Counted from the stretch's first letter, positions 1-9,150 are shown. The stretch: 46,713 nucleotides of DNA from Prevotellaceae bacterium (GCA_031258195.1 JAIRNF010000023.1:1-46713), one strand, 5' to 3'. Made by a program: numbers and translations. Notes: generated by a model from the sequence alone, not told the origin.

Positions 1-245
1 AAGGCGGACGCTGACGCGGTCGTTTATTCCGACGGATTCGGAGCCCGCGCGGAGCGGCGAGTTACGGGTATAAAAAGCGCCACGGGGTCGGGCGCGGCGA
101 GAACGCGTTCGCGAACGGAGCCGACCGTATCGACGGGATCGAGAGCTTTCGGGGGCTCCGCGAAGTAAGATCGGCTAAGCTCCGAGGAGTTCGCAAGCGT
201 ACGTTTCACTCGCGCGTCAACGAGCGCGAGCTTAGCGATAGTTGC
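1..245. other. GC-rich block of foreign composition
   Basis: The first 240 bases contain 152 G or C (63%), against 37% in the next 60 bases, and the change is abrupt at about base 245. On the minus strand one frame is open from about 245 down to a stop at 24-26, with a possible GTG start at 207-209. The translation is rich in Ala, Arg, Pro and Val and I recognise no family. It may be the edge of a high-GC gene or repeat, a transferred piece, or a chimeric contig end. No function is assigned. Confidence 0.6.
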
Positions 246-450
246 GGAAACAAAAATATTTACCTAACTTTACCCGGAAGCTTTAGAAAAACTCCGCTAA
301 AGTTATCTTGAACCTAGTTTTTTAGCAGGCTAAATGCTGTAACTTTTAGCATAACATATCAACACTATAAGTAATTGATAAACAATCAGAATATATTTTA
401 TGAAAACCGGCATTAGCCATATCGTTGAACTTTCATTTAGCAATATTAGC

Positions 451-458
451 TACCTTTG
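451..458 (+). promoter_or_regulatory. Bacteroidetes -7 element before the BI-1/YccA gene
   Basis: TACCTTTG matches the TAnnTTTG -7 consensus of the Bacteroidetes primary sigma factor. It lies 46 bases before the start codon at 504. No good TTTG -33 element is seen at the usual spacing; TTTC at 431-434 is too close. Confidence 0.5.
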
Positions 459-503
459 CAAAATATAGCATCAAAAAGCAAAACCATAAAATAACATAGT
501 AAA

Positions 504-1262
504 ATGGCATTATTCAGAACATCGAATCCGGCTATGAAGGATAGCGTTTTTTCAAAAATCGCTACCGACTCTTCCACCACCATGACCATCAGAGGGTCTA
601 TCAACAAAACTCTTATTCTACTAGCGCTAGCAGTAGCTAGCGGAGCATATACATGGAAAGTATTTACCAGTTCCATCGACCCTAATGCGTTTGTACCTTG
701 GATGTTTGGTGGTATGATTGGCGGCTTGGTTATGGCTCTTATTGTAATATTCAGACCAAAAACATCTCCGTGGGCAGCACCTTTATATGCACTATTAGAA
801 GGGTTATTCTTAGGTGCTATTTCTGCTTGGTTTGAATATACTTTTGCAGAATCTTTCCCCGGCATCGTTCTTACAGCGGTTGCTATCACATTGCTTACAT
901 TGCTTGTAATGCTAACGCTATACCGTTCTGGAACTATCAAAATGAATAATAAACTGCGCGCTGGTATTATCACAGCAACAGGTACAGTTGCCCTATTTTA
1001 CATAGTAACCCTTATTATGGGCTTATTTGGAGCTGACACTTCTGTAGTTCACGGTTCTGGTCTGCTAAGTATAGGTATCAGCATTGTAATAGTAATTATT
1101 GCAGCAATGAACTTTTTGCTCGATTTCGAATTTATTGAAAAAGGCTCGGCAGCAGGTATGCCTAAGCATATGGAGTGGTACGGCGCATTTGGTTTAATGC
1201 TTACCATTGTATGGCTATACCTCGAAATTTTGAAGTTATTAGCAAAATTGGCAAATAGATAA
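504..1262 (+). CDS. Bax inhibitor-1/YccA family membrane protein
   Basis: A 252-residue inner-membrane protein of the Bax inhibitor-1/YccA-like family. After a polar N-terminus of about 30 residues there are roughly seven hydrophobic segments (about 35-55, 65-85, 92-110, 118-140, 152-175, 182-206 and 222-248), the usual count for the family. Some family members are pH-sensitive Ca2+ leak channels, and E. coli YccA modulates the FtsH protease; the role of this homologue is unknown. The ATG at 504 follows a -7 element at 451-458 and the length is normal. It appears to be transcribed alone, since rpmE2 downstream has its own promoter. Confidence 0.85.
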   Translation: MALFRTSNPAMKDSVFSKIATDSSTTMTIRGSINKTLILLALAVASGAYTWKVFTSSIDPNAFVPWMFGGMIGGLVMALIVIFRPKTSPWAAPLYALLEGLFLGAISAWFEYTFAESFPGIVLTAVAITLLTLLVMLTLYRSGTIKMNNKLRAGIITATGTVALFYIVTLIMGLFGADTSVVHGSGLLSIGISIVIVIIAAMNFLLDFEFIEKGSAAGMPKHMEWYGAFGLMLTIVWLYLEILKLLAKLANR

Positions 1263-1310
1263 AATATTATCCTATTTTGCTGAGATTAAGTTTTTTTCCG
1301 AAAAAATGTA

Positions 1311-1318
1311 TATCTTTG
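1311..1318 (+). promoter_or_regulatory. rpmE2 promoter, -7 element
   Basis: TATCTTTG fits TAnnTTTG exactly and sits 44 bases before the rpmE2 start. A T-run at 1291-1297 lies near the expected -33 position. The resulting 5' leader would be about 35 nt. Confidence 0.6.
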
Positions 1319-1362
1319 CAGCCCTAAAGCGGAAGTTTAAAAGATTAAAATACTAAGATACA

Positions 1363-1620
1363 ATGAAAAAGGAGATACATCCGAACAACTATCGCATTGT
1401 TGCGTTTAAAGATATGTCGAACGAACATGTATTTTTAACTCGTTCGACAGTTAATACAAAGGAAACTATTGAAATTGATGGCGTTGAGTATCCTCTTTAC
1501 AAGATGGAAATTTCAAACACATCGCATCCTTTTTACACCGGTAAAGTGAAGTTGGTTGACACTGCCGGACGTGTTGACAAGTTTATGAACCGTTACAAAA
1601 AACATTACGACAAAAAGTAA
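1363..1620 (+). CDS. rpmE2: 50S ribosomal protein L31 type B
   Basis: An 85-residue ribosomal protein L31 of the long, zinc-free type B class. It begins [11 protein letters not shown] and has the conserved [11 protein letters not shown] and [11 protein letters not shown] segments. It lacks the CxxC zinc ligands of type A L31, and paralogues of this class commonly replace the zinc form when zinc is scarce. It has its own promoter (1311-1318) and a terminator directly after the stop, so it is a monocistronic unit. Length and sequence are typical. Confidence 0.95.
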   Translation: MKKEIHPNNYRIVAFKDMSNEHVFLTRSTVNTKETIEIDGVEYPLYKMEISNTSHPFYTGKVKLVDTAGRVDKFMNRYKKHYDKK

Positions 1621-1640
1621 AAACTCACAGCTTACTTAGA

Positions 1641-1669
1641 AAGCTCCGGTTAATTCGGGGCTTTTTTTT
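1641..1669 (+). terminator. rpmE2 intrinsic terminator
   Basis: The stem AAGCTCCG / CGGGGCTT (one G-T wobble) has a GTTAATT loop and is followed directly by a run of eight T. It lies 20 bases after the rpmE2 stop. Confidence 0.85.
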
Positions 1670-1886
1670 GGCATAAGGCTTGTACTATATACTATAAGAA
1701 CAAACAAATAAGTTGAGCATATAAAATTGATTACAACCCAAATACCAATACTATTCTTATGATTTAAAAGGATAAAAAGTAAACTACCGTATTTAAGAAA
1801 TATACTAATTCTGACATAGTGTCATAAAATATCTACTGTATGATTTTGTATTTTTAAAAATCATTGTAGAAAACGACTAAAATTGT
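1670..1886. promoter_or_regulatory. lon upstream region with TGACA-N3-TGTCA palindrome
   Basis: An AT-rich intergenic stretch without a gene. A perfect 5-3-5 palindrome TGACAtagTGTCA lies at 1812-1824, 62 bases before the lon start. A second inverted repeat, ATGATTTT/AAAAATCAT, lies at about 1840-1864. Because lon is usually a stress gene, the first palindrome could be a regulator site; this is inference only. No clear TAnnTTTG element was found. Confidence 0.35.
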
Positions 1887-4346
1887 ATGGCGATTAACAT
1901 AAAAATAGATCCTGCTTTTTTGGCAGAGCCCACAGACGAAAATACAAACTTCATCCCTATCAGCATTAGTGCCGACGAGGATAACAAAATTGAAGAGCAA
2001 CCGGAATCAAATACCATTCCAATCTTAGCTTTACGCAATGCCGTCCTCTTTCCGGGAGTATTAATTCCTATAACCGTTGGTCGAGATAAGTCTATTAGGC
2101 TGGTAAGAGAGGTTTACAAAGGTAGTAAGATACTGGGAGCTGTTGCTCAGATTGATGCTTCTATGGAAAGCCCCGAAATTGCAAACCTTCATAAAATTGG
2201 TACGCTTGCCCGGATTCTCAAAATAATTGAGATGCCCGACGGTGCTATTACCGCCGTGCTACAAGGTACCCATAGGTTTGAGATAGAAGATGCTGTAGAG
2301 AACGAAAACTATCTTATGGCAAAGGTAAAGTACCTAAAAGAAGAAAAGCCAACCCGGCCTGATGCCGATTACGAAGCGATAGCCGACGCTATAAAAGACC
2401 TAGCATTAAAAATTATTCGTCTATCGTCGCATTTACCGCAAGAAGCTTCTATCGCGATAAAGAATATTGAAAGCAAAAGCTTTCTTATAAATTTTGTCGC
2501 CTCAAACGCTGAATTCAGTAAGCTATCCGAAAAACAAGAGCTGCTAGAAATTAGCTCGCTAAAAGACCGAGGATATAAGCTACTGGAAATTCTGAATAAA
2601 GAAATTCAGGTGCTAGAAATCAAAGATGATATTCAACGTAAGGTTCGTAGCGAGATAGATCAGCAACAAAGGGAGTACTACCTTAACCAGCAGATGAAAA
2701 CCATTCAAGACGAGTTGGGTGGTAGCCCCGCCGATCAAGAAATTGAAGAATTTAAAAAGCAGGCAGAGCAGAAAAAATGGACAAAAGAGGTTGAAGACCA
2801 CTTCAATAAAGAAATAGAAAAACTTGAGCGTATGAGTCCGCATGCAGCAGAGTTTTCTATGCAGATAACATATTTACAGCTAATGCTCGATCTGCCTTGG
2901 AATGAATACACCAAAGATCAACTGGATATAGACCATGCTCAAGAAATTTTGGATGAAGATCATTACGGATTGGAACAGGTAAAAGAAAGAATACTTGAAT
3001 ATCTTGCAGTCATTAAGCTTAAGGGAGATTTAAAGTCACCTATTATTTGTTTATATGGTCCTCCGGGAGTTGGTAAAACATCGTTAGGAAAATCTGTAGC
3101 CCGTGCTTTAGGAAGAGAATACGGACGCATTTCGTTAGGCGGATTGCATGATGAAGCTGAAATTCGTGGTCACCGCAAAACGTATATCGGAGCAATGCCG
3201 GGTAGAATAATACAGACTATTAAACGTTGTAAATCGTCGAATCCAGTGATTATCCTTGACGAAATCGATAAGGTTGGAAAAGATTTTAGAGGCGATCCAT
3301 CATCGGCCTTACTTGAGGTGCTTGATCCTGAACAAAACTCTGCTTTCCATGATAACTATCTGGATGTTGACTACGATTTATCAAAAGTCTTGTTCATCAC
3401 TACAGCGAACGATATTTCAACTATAAATGCAGCCCTGCGCGACCGTATGGAAATGATTAACATGAGCGGCTACCTTGTAGAAGAAAAGATACAAATAGCT
3501 AAGCGCCATCTTGTTCCTAAGCAAATGGATGCTCATAGAATCCCTAACGGTAGCCTGGAGCTGAAAGAAGATGTTTTAGAGATTGTAGTAGATAAGTACA
3601 CCAGAGAATCTGGTGTTCGTGCGCTTGATAAAGAAATAGCCAAGCTGATGCGCTACTACGCAAAGCAAATTGCCTCAAGCGGAAAATTTAATCAGGTTGT
3701 AAGCGCCGATGATATTCGTAAAATTCTTGGAGTCCCCAAATATATAAAAGAAGAATACGAAGGTAACGATTTTGCGGGTGTAGTAACAGGTCTTGCCTGG
3801 ACACAAGTGGGTGGCGAAATCCTTGTTGTAGAAACCAGCTTAAGCCATGGAAAGGGTAAGTTAACCATTACAGGAAACTTAGGCGATGTAATGAAAGAGT
3901 CGGCTACCATTGCTTTAGAGTATATTAAATCTCATGCGGAACAAATAGGTATTAACCCTGATATTTTTGAAAAATGGGATTTACACCTGCATGTACCGGA
4001 AGGAGCAATACCGAAAGATGGTCCTTCGGCAGGTATTACCATGGCTACAGCTATAGCCTCTGCCTTTACACAACGTAAGGTTAAGCGAAACCTCGCCATG
4101 ACTGGCGAAATTACGTTGAGGGGTAAGGTTCTTCCTGTGGGTGGAATTAAAGAAAAAATACTTGCTGCTAAACGAGCCGGAGTCAAAGAGATCATTCTAT
4201 CAGAAGAGAATAGAAAAGACATAGGAGAAATTAAAGAAATTTATATCAAAGGAGTAAAATTCCACTATGTAAATACTGTCTCGGATATATTGAATATTGC
4301 TCTGCTTAAAGAAAAAGTAAAAAATCCGATAAATATCAGCTGCTAA
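1887..4346 (+). CDS. lon: ATP-dependent protease Lon
   Basis: An 819-residue endopeptidase La of the LonA class, which degrades misfolded and regulatory proteins in the cytoplasm as an ATP-driven hexamer. It has an N-terminal substrate-binding domain from about residue 44 ([13 protein letters not shown]), a coiled-coil linker, and an AAA+ module with Walker A GPPGVGKT at 391-398 and Walker B ending in ILDEID, with Asp458. The C-terminal protease domain carries catalytic Ser714 in PKDGPSAG and Lys755 in VGGIKEK. All catalytic residues are present and the length fits Bacteroidetes Lon. It seems monocistronic. An inverted-repeat element follows the stop and may end transcription. Confidence 0.97.
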   Translation: MAINIKIDPAFLAEPTDENTNFIPISISADEDNKIEEQPESNTIPILALRNAVLFPGVLIPITVGRDKSIRLVREVYKGSKILGAVAQIDASMESPEIANLHKIGTLARILKIIEMPDGAITAVLQGTHRFEIEDAVENENYLMAKVKYLKEEKPTRPDADYEAIADAIKDLALKIIRLSSHLPQEASIAIKNIESKSFLINFVASNAEFSKLSEKQELLEISSLKDRGYKLLEILNKEIQVLEIKDDIQRKVRSEIDQQQREYYLNQQMKTIQDELGGSPADQEIEEFKKQAEQKKWTKEVEDHFNKEIEKLERMSPHAAEFSMQITYLQLMLDLPWNEYTKDQLDIDHAQEILDEDHYGLEQVKERILEYLAVIKLKGDLKSPIICLYGPPGVGKTSLGKSVARALGREYGRISLGGLHDEAEIRGHRKTYIGAMPGRIIQTIKRCKSSNPVIILDEIDKVGKDFRGDPSSALLEVLDPEQNSAFHDNYLDVDYDLSKVLFITTANDISTINAALRDRMEMINMSGYLVEEKIQIAKRHLVPKQMDAHRIPNGSLELKEDVLEIVVDKYTRESGVRALDKEIAKLMRYYAKQIASSGKFNQVVSADDIRKILGVPKYIKEEYEGNDFAGVVTGLAWTQVGGEILVVETSLSHGKGKLTITGNLGDVMKESATIALEYIKSHAEQIGINPDIFEKWDLHLHVPEGAIPKDGPSAGITMATAIASAFTQRKVKRNLAMTGEITLRGKVLPVGGIKEKILAAKRAGVKEIILSEENRKDIGEIKEIYIKGVKFHYVNTVSDILNIALLKEKVKNPINISC

Positions 4347-4356
4347 ACTATAGGAC

Positions 4357-4499
4357 AAAATAGGCTGTCTAAAAAGTCTATAAAATGTCATTCCGAATGA
4401 AATGAAGAATCTTCTCAATAGTGGTTACACGGAACGAGGAGATGTCTCCCTTCGGTCGATATATGACAAGTTAATTTATACTTTTAGACAGCCTATTTT
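4357..4499. repeat. nested inverted-repeat element (MITE- or REP-like)
   Basis: The outer arms are AAAATAGGCTGTCTAAAAAGT (4357-4377) and ACTTTTAGACAGCCTATTTT (4480-4499), complementary except for one bulged A. Inside is a second, imperfect inverted repeat running from GTCATTCCGAATGAA to TTCGGTCGATATATGAC. The 143-bp unit has no coding capacity and can fold into one long hairpin. It lies between lon and the RsmI-like gene. It could be a small non-autonomous mobile repeat, a folded terminator, or both. Only one copy is in this window. Confidence 0.65.
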
Positions 4500-4558
4500 A
4501 TTTACAAGCCAATAGATATAAATAGTATTTTAGCGTACAGATTTAAAATGACAGAAAG

Positions 4559-5263
4559 ATGGCTCCTACCCTATATCTTATTCCTACAACACTTGGCGAA
4601 ATCAACCTTAACTGCTGCATTCCCCATCATGTGATTGAGATAACTCGTTCTCTTACATACTTTATTGTAGAGGATGTTAGAACAGCGCGTCGCTATCTCT
4701 CTAAGCTGAGAATGCCTCTTCCTATCAACGAACTCAACTTTTATGAACTGAATGAGCACACTAAAGCCGAAGATTTACAATCATTACTACAACCTTTACT
4801 GGAAGGAAATAACGTAGGGTTAATGTCTGAGGCAGGAGTTCCGGCTGTTGCCGACCCGGGAAAAGACGTGGTACACATAGCACATCAAAAGGGAATTAAA
4901 GTTGTTCCATTAGTTGGTCCATCATCAATTCTTTTAGCGGTAATGGCATCGGGACTTAACGGACAGAACTTTGCCTTTAACGGCTACCTTCCCATAAAAG
5001 AACAAGAACGAATACAACGTATTCGTCTATTAGAAAATCGATCTATTCAGGAGCGTCAAGCGCAAGTTTTTATCGAAGCGCCTTATCGTAACACGAAGCT
5101 ACTAGAGGCATTCTTGGCAAGTTGTAACGATACTACGATGCTCTGTATCGCCGCGAATCTAACTATAAAAAGCGAGTGGATACAATGCCATCCTATAACT
5201 TACTGGAAAAAGCGTAAACCCGATATAAACAAAAAACCTTGCGTTTTTATAATACAAGGTTAA
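4559..5263 (+). CDS. SAM-dependent methyltransferase, RsmI-like
   Basis: A 234-residue protein of the tetrapyrrole-methylase fold, related to RsmI, which 2'-O-methylates C1402 of 16S rRNA. Landmarks are the N-terminal LYLIPTTLGE, MSEAGVPAVADPG at residues 89-101, and GPSS at 120-123, part of the SAM-binding site. Bacteroidetes often carry both a full RsmI and a shorter paralogue; the N-terminus LIPTTLGE (rather than VATPIGNL) suggests the paralogue, so I do not assign rsmI. The rRNA substrate is inferred from the family. The ATG at 4559 gives the usual length. Confidence 0.8.
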   Translation: MAPTLYLIPTTLGEINLNCCIPHHVIEITRSLTYFIVEDVRTARRYLSKLRMPLPINELNFYELNEHTKAEDLQSLLQPLLEGNNVGLMSEAGVPAVADPGKDVVHIAHQKGIKVVPLVGPSSILLAVMASGLNGQNFAFNGYLPIKEQERIQRIRLLENRSIQERQAQVFIEAPYRNTKLLEAFLASCNDTTMLCIAANLTIKSEWIQCHPITYWKKRKPDINKKPCVFIIQG

Positions 5264-5292
5264 TCAATCTTTTTAATTTCCTACTTTAGCCT

Positions 5293-6321
5293 CTATTCTG
5301 TTGTTCCCTTATTAACTTTCTCCAGCCAAATATGAAAACATAAAGAAGTATATGGCTTCATGCCTTTTTGGCTATCGCCGGCATTACCATATCCCCAAGC
5401 GGATGTAAAAAAGACAACCGCGGAAGATCCTAACTTCATATTTTTTATTCCCGCTTCAAACCCGTTTACAACTTCACTATTACCTATGATAACCCGTAAT
5501 CCTTCCGGATCATACTTTGTCGGGTTATAGGAGTAAATATTATATTTCTTAGCGGAATCAATAATATTCGTATCAAACATATATCCATCTAAATACCTAC
5601 CTGTATAAAATACCCTAACGGTATCTTTATCTTCCACTATAACATCACCCGTAGGCGGTATTAATTCCTGAAAATATATATTAGTTGTATCATTACCTGA
5701 TTCACCCTTAAGGCTAACTGCTGTCGAATAATGGTTCTCCTTAAAGCTTACCAACTCCGACTCTTCTGTTTCCAAAGGTAGAGGTACTACATTTTTAACA
5801 GTAATATCCATAGTAACAGGCTTACCGGTATTAATTGAAGGTAGGTAAGTATCAAGTCCTATAAGGCTAGGATACATAATTAAACGAACAGAATCTCCTA
5901 CCGCTATGTAATTTTTCATAGCATCAGCAAGTCCATTAGTAATGTACCCATAATTATCCCCCATAATGTAATACTCTGGAGTATAGTGTGTAAAATAGCT
6001 AAATGTATTAAAATCTTTTGCTACATCTGCAACACTAGTATAAATCAAAATCCCATCTTGTGATATAGAGGATATATCATATTTAATCCAGCTATCATCT
6101 TGGGGCTTCGTTACATTTCCTGTTGATCTTAGCGGAATATAGTAATACCCCATATCTGCCTGGGCGGGCCATAAGCTGCGGTCTTCTCCATATTTCACAA
6201 CCATATATGCGTCAAGTAGGTCTTTTTCAATTGCTTCGCTACTTGTGCTTTTTTCATTCGCACAAGAAGAAAGAAGAAGCGCTATAAATATACCTATCGA
6301 AAAAAGTCGAAGTAATTTCAT
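5293..6321 (-). CDS. FKBP-type peptidyl-prolyl isomerase lipoprotein
   Basis: A 342-residue envelope lipoprotein. The N-terminus has a hydrophobic segment ending in LLLSSC with the lipidated Cys at residue 20. Residues ~225-335 form an FKBP domain: DTVRVFYTGRYLDGYMFDT, then NGFEAGIKNMKLGSSA and the aromatic SAWGYG. Residues ~30-215 are a family-specific region, possibly a second degenerate FKBP-like fold. It probably catalyses cis-trans proline isomerisation of exported proteins in the periplasm or at the outer membrane. FKBP lipoproteins of this kind (GldI is one) occur in gliding Bacteroidetes; I cannot say whether this is GldI. Confidence 0.85.
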   Translation of the reverse strand: MKLLRLFSIGIFIALLLSSCANEKSTSSEAIEKDLLDAYMVVKYGEDRSLWPAQADMGYYYIPLRSTGNVTKPQDDSWIKYDISSISQDGILIYTSVADVAKDFNTFSYFTHYTPEYYIMGDNYGYITNGLADAMKNYIAVGDSVRLIMYPSLIGLDTYLPSINTGKPVTMDITVKNVVPLPLETEESELVSFKENHYSTAVSLKGESGNDTTNIYFQELIPPTGDVIVEDKDTVRVFYTGRYLDGYMFDTNIIDSAKKYNIYSYNPTKYDPEGLRVIIGNSEVVNGFEAGIKNMKLGSSAVVFFTSAWGYGNAGDSQKGMKPYTSLCFHIWLEKVNKGTTE

Positions 6322-6347
6322 TATTCTATAACCATTTTATGAATAAA

Positions 6348-6355
6348 CAAAAGTA
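6348..6355 (-). promoter_or_regulatory. -7 element for the FKBP lipoprotein gene
   Basis: On the minus strand the bases read TACTTTTG, an exact TAnnTTTG match, 27 bases before the start codon at 6321. No TTTG is seen at the ideal -33 spacing. Confidence 0.5.
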
Positions 6356-6437
6356 AATTTTTATAGCTAACACAGCAATATAAAAACAAAATTTAATTTA
6401 AGACCCTAGCCTTTTAGCAGTATTTAAGGCTGAAAAA

Positions 6438-6860
6438 TTATTGAGGCGGAATCTGACCATTAAATCCCATAGCTAATCGCTCTGCAGCGCTATCCAGTCC
6501 TTTTTGTATCTTACCTTTAAGAAACATCTTCATCATCATATTCAGCTTGATATGTAAAACAATGCGCATGCGTGTATCGTAAGGAGCAACTTCCTTCAGC
6601 TGAATCCATGAAAAAAACTCGAAAGGCATTTTACCCGTACCTGTTAACTTAATTGTTTTATTTTCTTCTCTTTCAACTATACGGATACCCATTATCATAC
6701 CTTTTACTTTAAAGGTACATTCATCAGTAGTTGCCTCAAAATCCTGAACTTCATCAGAAGGAGGAACTATCTCTCCAAACTTACTGAGGTCTGACAGAAT
6801 ACCGTACACATCGCTCGCCATTCGGTTAATTTTTACCGTTTTGCTTTTATACTCTTCCAT
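6438..6860 (-). CDS. SRPBCC-family protein
   Basis: A 140-residue cytoplasmic protein of the START/SRPBCC (polyketide cyclase-like) fold. It shows the usual pattern: an N-terminal strand (SKTVKINRMASDVYGILSD), a helix, antiparallel strands, and a long C-terminal helix (GLDSAAERLAMGF). It ends QIPPQ. The fold binds hydrophobic ligands, but no substrate is known. Its start codon lies one base after the pyrE stop, so the two are co-transcribed. A small SRPBCC gene after pyrE is a recurrent Bacteroidetes arrangement. Confidence 0.75.
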   Translation of the reverse strand: MEEYKSKTVKINRMASDVYGILSDLSKFGEIVPPSDEVQDFEATTDECTFKVKGMIMGIRIVEREENKTIKLTGTGKMPFEFFSWIQLKEVAPYDTRMRIVLHIKLNMMMKMFLKGKIQKGLDSAAERLAMGFNGQIPPQ

Positions 6861-6861
6861 G

Positions 6862-7494
6862 CTACTTTTTCCAAGTTGATGGTGACTCTCTCCATTCTTT
6901 TAGCGTTTCCAACTCCTCTGCCTTTACATACCCTTGTTCAATTGCTTCTTCTATCAAAGTGGTATAATCGCTAAGAGTATATAACAGGCAGTCGTTATCC
7001 TCCATTTGTTTACGGGCTATATCAAAACCATATGTGAAAATAGCAACCATGCCCAGCACCTCGCTTCCAGCCTTACGAAGCGCATTAACTGCTGCAATGC
7101 TACTACCTCCCGTAGAAATTAAATCTTCAACAACAACAACTCTTGCTCCTTCTTGTAAATCACCCTCAATTAGATTTTCAAGTCCATGCGCTTTAGGCGC
7201 AGAGCGAACATATACAAATGGCTTCCCTAATTTCTCTGCCACCAGTACTCCATGCGCAATGGCACCTGTTGCCACACCGGCAATAACATCAACATCAGAA
7301 AATTTATCGGTAATTAAAGAAGCGAATGATTTGTATATTGTTTTACGTACATCAGGGTACGAGAGCGTTTTTCTATTATCGCAGTATATTGGCGAGTGCC
7401 AGCCAGATGCCCAAGTAAAATAATTTGCAGAGTCCAGCTTAATTGCCTTAATTTGCAGTAAGTCTGTTGCTATTCGTTTTGCTGTTTTTTCCAT
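6862..7494 (-). CDS. pyrE: orotate phosphoribosyltransferase
   Basis: A 210-residue enzyme that joins orotate to PRPP to form OMP in pyrimidine synthesis. The substrate segment YCDNRKTLSYP (38-48), YVRSAPKAHG (95-104) and the PRPP loop VVVVEDLISTGGSS (119-132) are intact. I chose the ATG at 7494 rather than an ATG at 7515: the -7 promoter element lies at 7513-7520, so the upstream codon would precede the transcript start, and family members begin near MEKTAKRIATDLLQ. The downstream SRPBCC gene is in the same operon. Confidence 0.95.
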   Translation of the reverse strand: MEKTAKRIATDLLQIKAIKLDSANYFTWASGWHSPIYCDNRKTLSYPDVRKTIYKSFASLITDKFSDVDVIAGVATGAIAHGVLVAEKLGKPFVYVRSAPKAHGLENLIEGDLQEGARVVVVEDLISTGGSSIAAVNALRKAGSEVLGMVAIFTYGFDIARKQMEDNDCLLYTLSDYTTLIEEAIEQGYVKAEELETLKEWRESPSTWKK

Positions 7495-7512
7495 ATGTAC
7501 TATTAAGATGTA

Positions 7513-7520
7513 CAAAGGTA
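7513..7520 (-). promoter_or_regulatory. pyrE promoter, -7 element
   Basis: The minus strand reads TACCTTTG, an exact TAnnTTTG match, 19 bases upstream of the chosen pyrE start at 7494. It decides the start codon, because the alternative ATG at 7515 overlaps it. Confidence 0.6.
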
Positions 7521-7586
7521 CATAAAATTAATGAAATAATTATTATAGTATTTTACAGATTATCTGACAGATATACGATTTTACCA

Positions 7587-8213
7587 ATGTTTAAGATATT
7601 TTTTAATGACCGATATATTGCGATAACCTCTTGTTACGAAGCATGCTTCTCTGTCTTAGGAAGTGTTGTTTATACAATACAATCGCTAGAAGAAACGCCA
7701 AGTATTCTAGAACAATTTATCGCCAACGATGAATTAGTGAAACTCCACATCTATACCGGGAATTTAAATGAAGAGAGTGTTATTGCCGCAATTCGCTCTA
7801 GCTTTAAGAATATTGTTGCAGCCGGCGGATTAGTGCGTAATATAAAAAACGAAATTTTAATGATCTACCGCTTTAAGCATTGGGATTTGCCTAAAGGCGC
7901 GCACGAAGAAAACGAATCTATTGAAGAAACTGCTATTCGTGAAGTGAAAGAAGAATGCGGATTAGATGGCTTAGCTATTGTTAAGCCAATTATAAATACA
8001 TACCATATTTACGAACGGAATAATACTCGCGTTCTTAAGCGAACTCACTGGTTTGAGCTACTATACGCGAAGGATAAGCAACCAACTCCTCAAACAGAAG
8101 AAGGAGTAGAGAAAGCGATATGGCTTTCTCAAGATAATATACAGCCATACTTAAAAAAAGCATACCCTTCGATTAGGGAAGTTTTTAATGCGGCTAGCCG
8201 GATTAACCCGTAA
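7587..8213 (+). CDS. NUDIX hydrolase
   Basis: A 208-residue NUDIX hydrolase. The Nudix box is perfect at residues 104-126: G-x5-E-x7-REVKEECGL. The ~80-residue N-terminal part is family-specific and often occurs with a Nudix domain in Bacteroidetes. It likely hydrolyses a nucleoside diphosphate linked to another group; the substrate is unknown. I chose the ATG at 7587 (MFKIFFND) because sequence upstream in the same frame overlaps pyrE and has no protein-like features. It is the first gene of an eight-gene plus-strand run with gaps of only 6-15 bases, reaching mtaB. Confidence 0.9.
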   Translation: MFKIFFNDRYIAITSCYEACFSVLGSVVYTIQSLEETPSILEQFIANDELVKLHIYTGNLNEESVIAAIRSSFKNIVAAGGLVRNIKNEILMIYRFKHWDLPKGAHEENESIEETAIREVKEECGLDGLAIVKPIINTYHIYERNNTRVLKRTHWFELLYAKDKQPTPQTEEGVEKAIWLSQDNIQPYLKKAYPSIREVFNAASRINP

Positions 8214-8219
8214 AAGTAT

Positions 8220-8834
8220 ATGAAAATTATTTGTATCGCATGGAATTACGCTGATCATACAAAGGAGTTGGATAATACAATTCCTTCTAGTCCGGTGTTT
8301 TTTATTAAACCGGATACCGCTTTACTCCGTAATAATCAACCTTTTTACTATCCAGATTTTACAAAAAATTTGCACTACGAAACAGAGCTGATAATCCGAA
8401 TAAATAAGGTAGGTCGCAGTATAGAAGAAAAATACGCGCGGCGCTACTACAACGAAATTGGGATTGGAATTGATTTTACAGCACGGGATATTCAGCGGGA
8501 ATGTCGTGAAAACGGTCAACCATGGACTATCGCGAAAGCCTTCGATTTTTCCGCTCCGATAAGCCCGGCGTTTATTTCGGTTGAACACTTGGGCGGGCTA
8601 TCAGATATCAACTTTCACATGAAATTAAATGGTGTAACCGTACAAAAAGGGAATAGCTCGGATATGATTTTTAATGTAGATAAGATTATATCATACGTTT
8701 CACAATTTATGACGTTAAAAATCGGCGACCTTATCTTTACCGGAACCCCCGCGGGCATTGGTCCTGTGAAAATTGACGACAGAATACAAGCATATATAAA
8801 CAACGAGCTGTTGCTTGATTTTGAAATTAAATAG
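8220..8834 (+). CDS. fumarylacetoacetate hydrolase family protein
   Basis: A 204-residue enzyme of the FAH/YcgM-like fold. Metal-binding residues are visible: Glu54 and Glu56 (HYETEL) and Asp85 (GIDFTARD). Lys106 in PWTIAKAFDFSAPI is also conserved, and the C-terminal signature TGTPAGIGPV is present. Family members act as acylpyruvate hydrolases or oxaloacetate decarboxylase/tautomerases; small bacterial forms often process oxaloacetate or related 2-oxo acids. Specificity cannot be read here. It starts six bases after the NUDIX stop, so the two are probably co-transcribed. Confidence 0.88.
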   Translation: MKIICIAWNYADHTKELDNTIPSSPVFFIKPDTALLRNNQPFYYPDFTKNLHYETELIIRINKVGRSIEEKYARRYYNEIGIGIDFTARDIQRECRENGQPWTIAKAFDFSAPISPAFISVEHLGGLSDINFHMKLNGVTVQKGNSSDMIFNVDKIISYVSQFMTLKIGDLIFTGTPAGIGPVKIDDRIQAYINNELLLDFEIK

Positions 8835-8842
8835 TAAAAATT

Positions 8843-9142
8843 ATGGCTAAGAAAAAATCGCCGGACTCATTAATACTAGGAATAGCTGTTGGTTTTTCGC
8901 TTCCTATTTTAATATTTATAGTAGTCTATTATATTAAATACAGCTCCGGCGCATATACATATTTAGGATTTAGAAATATGCTGGGCACTATTGTTCCGAA
9001 GGTAATGAGCCTTTGCGCGATTGCTAACCTTCTTCCATTTTACTTTTTTCTTCAAACTAATCGCATGCTCTCTGTCCGTGGCACCCTAATAGGAACTGTA
9101 ATAATCGCCGTACTCGTATTTTTAGTATTTTCACTTTTTTAA
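8843..9142 (+). CDS. small three-helix membrane protein
   Basis: A 99-residue membrane protein with a short charged N-terminus (MAKKKSPD) and about three hydrophobic segments at 12-30, 45-68 and 78-99. I recognise no named domain. Small membrane proteins of this type sit directly before lpxB in many Bacteroidetes, which suggests a role near lipid A synthesis or the inner membrane, but this is inference from position. It lies eight bases after the FAH-family gene and eight before lpxB. Confidence 0.75.
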   Translation: MAKKKSPDSLILGIAVGFSLPILIFIVVYYIKYSSGAYTYLGFRNMLGTIVPKVMSLCAIANLLPFYFFLQTNRMLSVRGTLIGTVIIAVLVFLVFSLF

Positions 9143-9150
9143 ACAGCCGT

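Noticed and set aside
446-973. 175-residue minus-strand ORF
   Set aside because: It lies opposite the BI-1/YccA gene, whose frame has clear family features; the minus frame has none.
7467-7586. N-terminal extension of the NUDIX gene
   Set aside because: It overlaps the 5' end of pyrE and its promoter and has no family sequence; ATG 7587 gives a normal protein.
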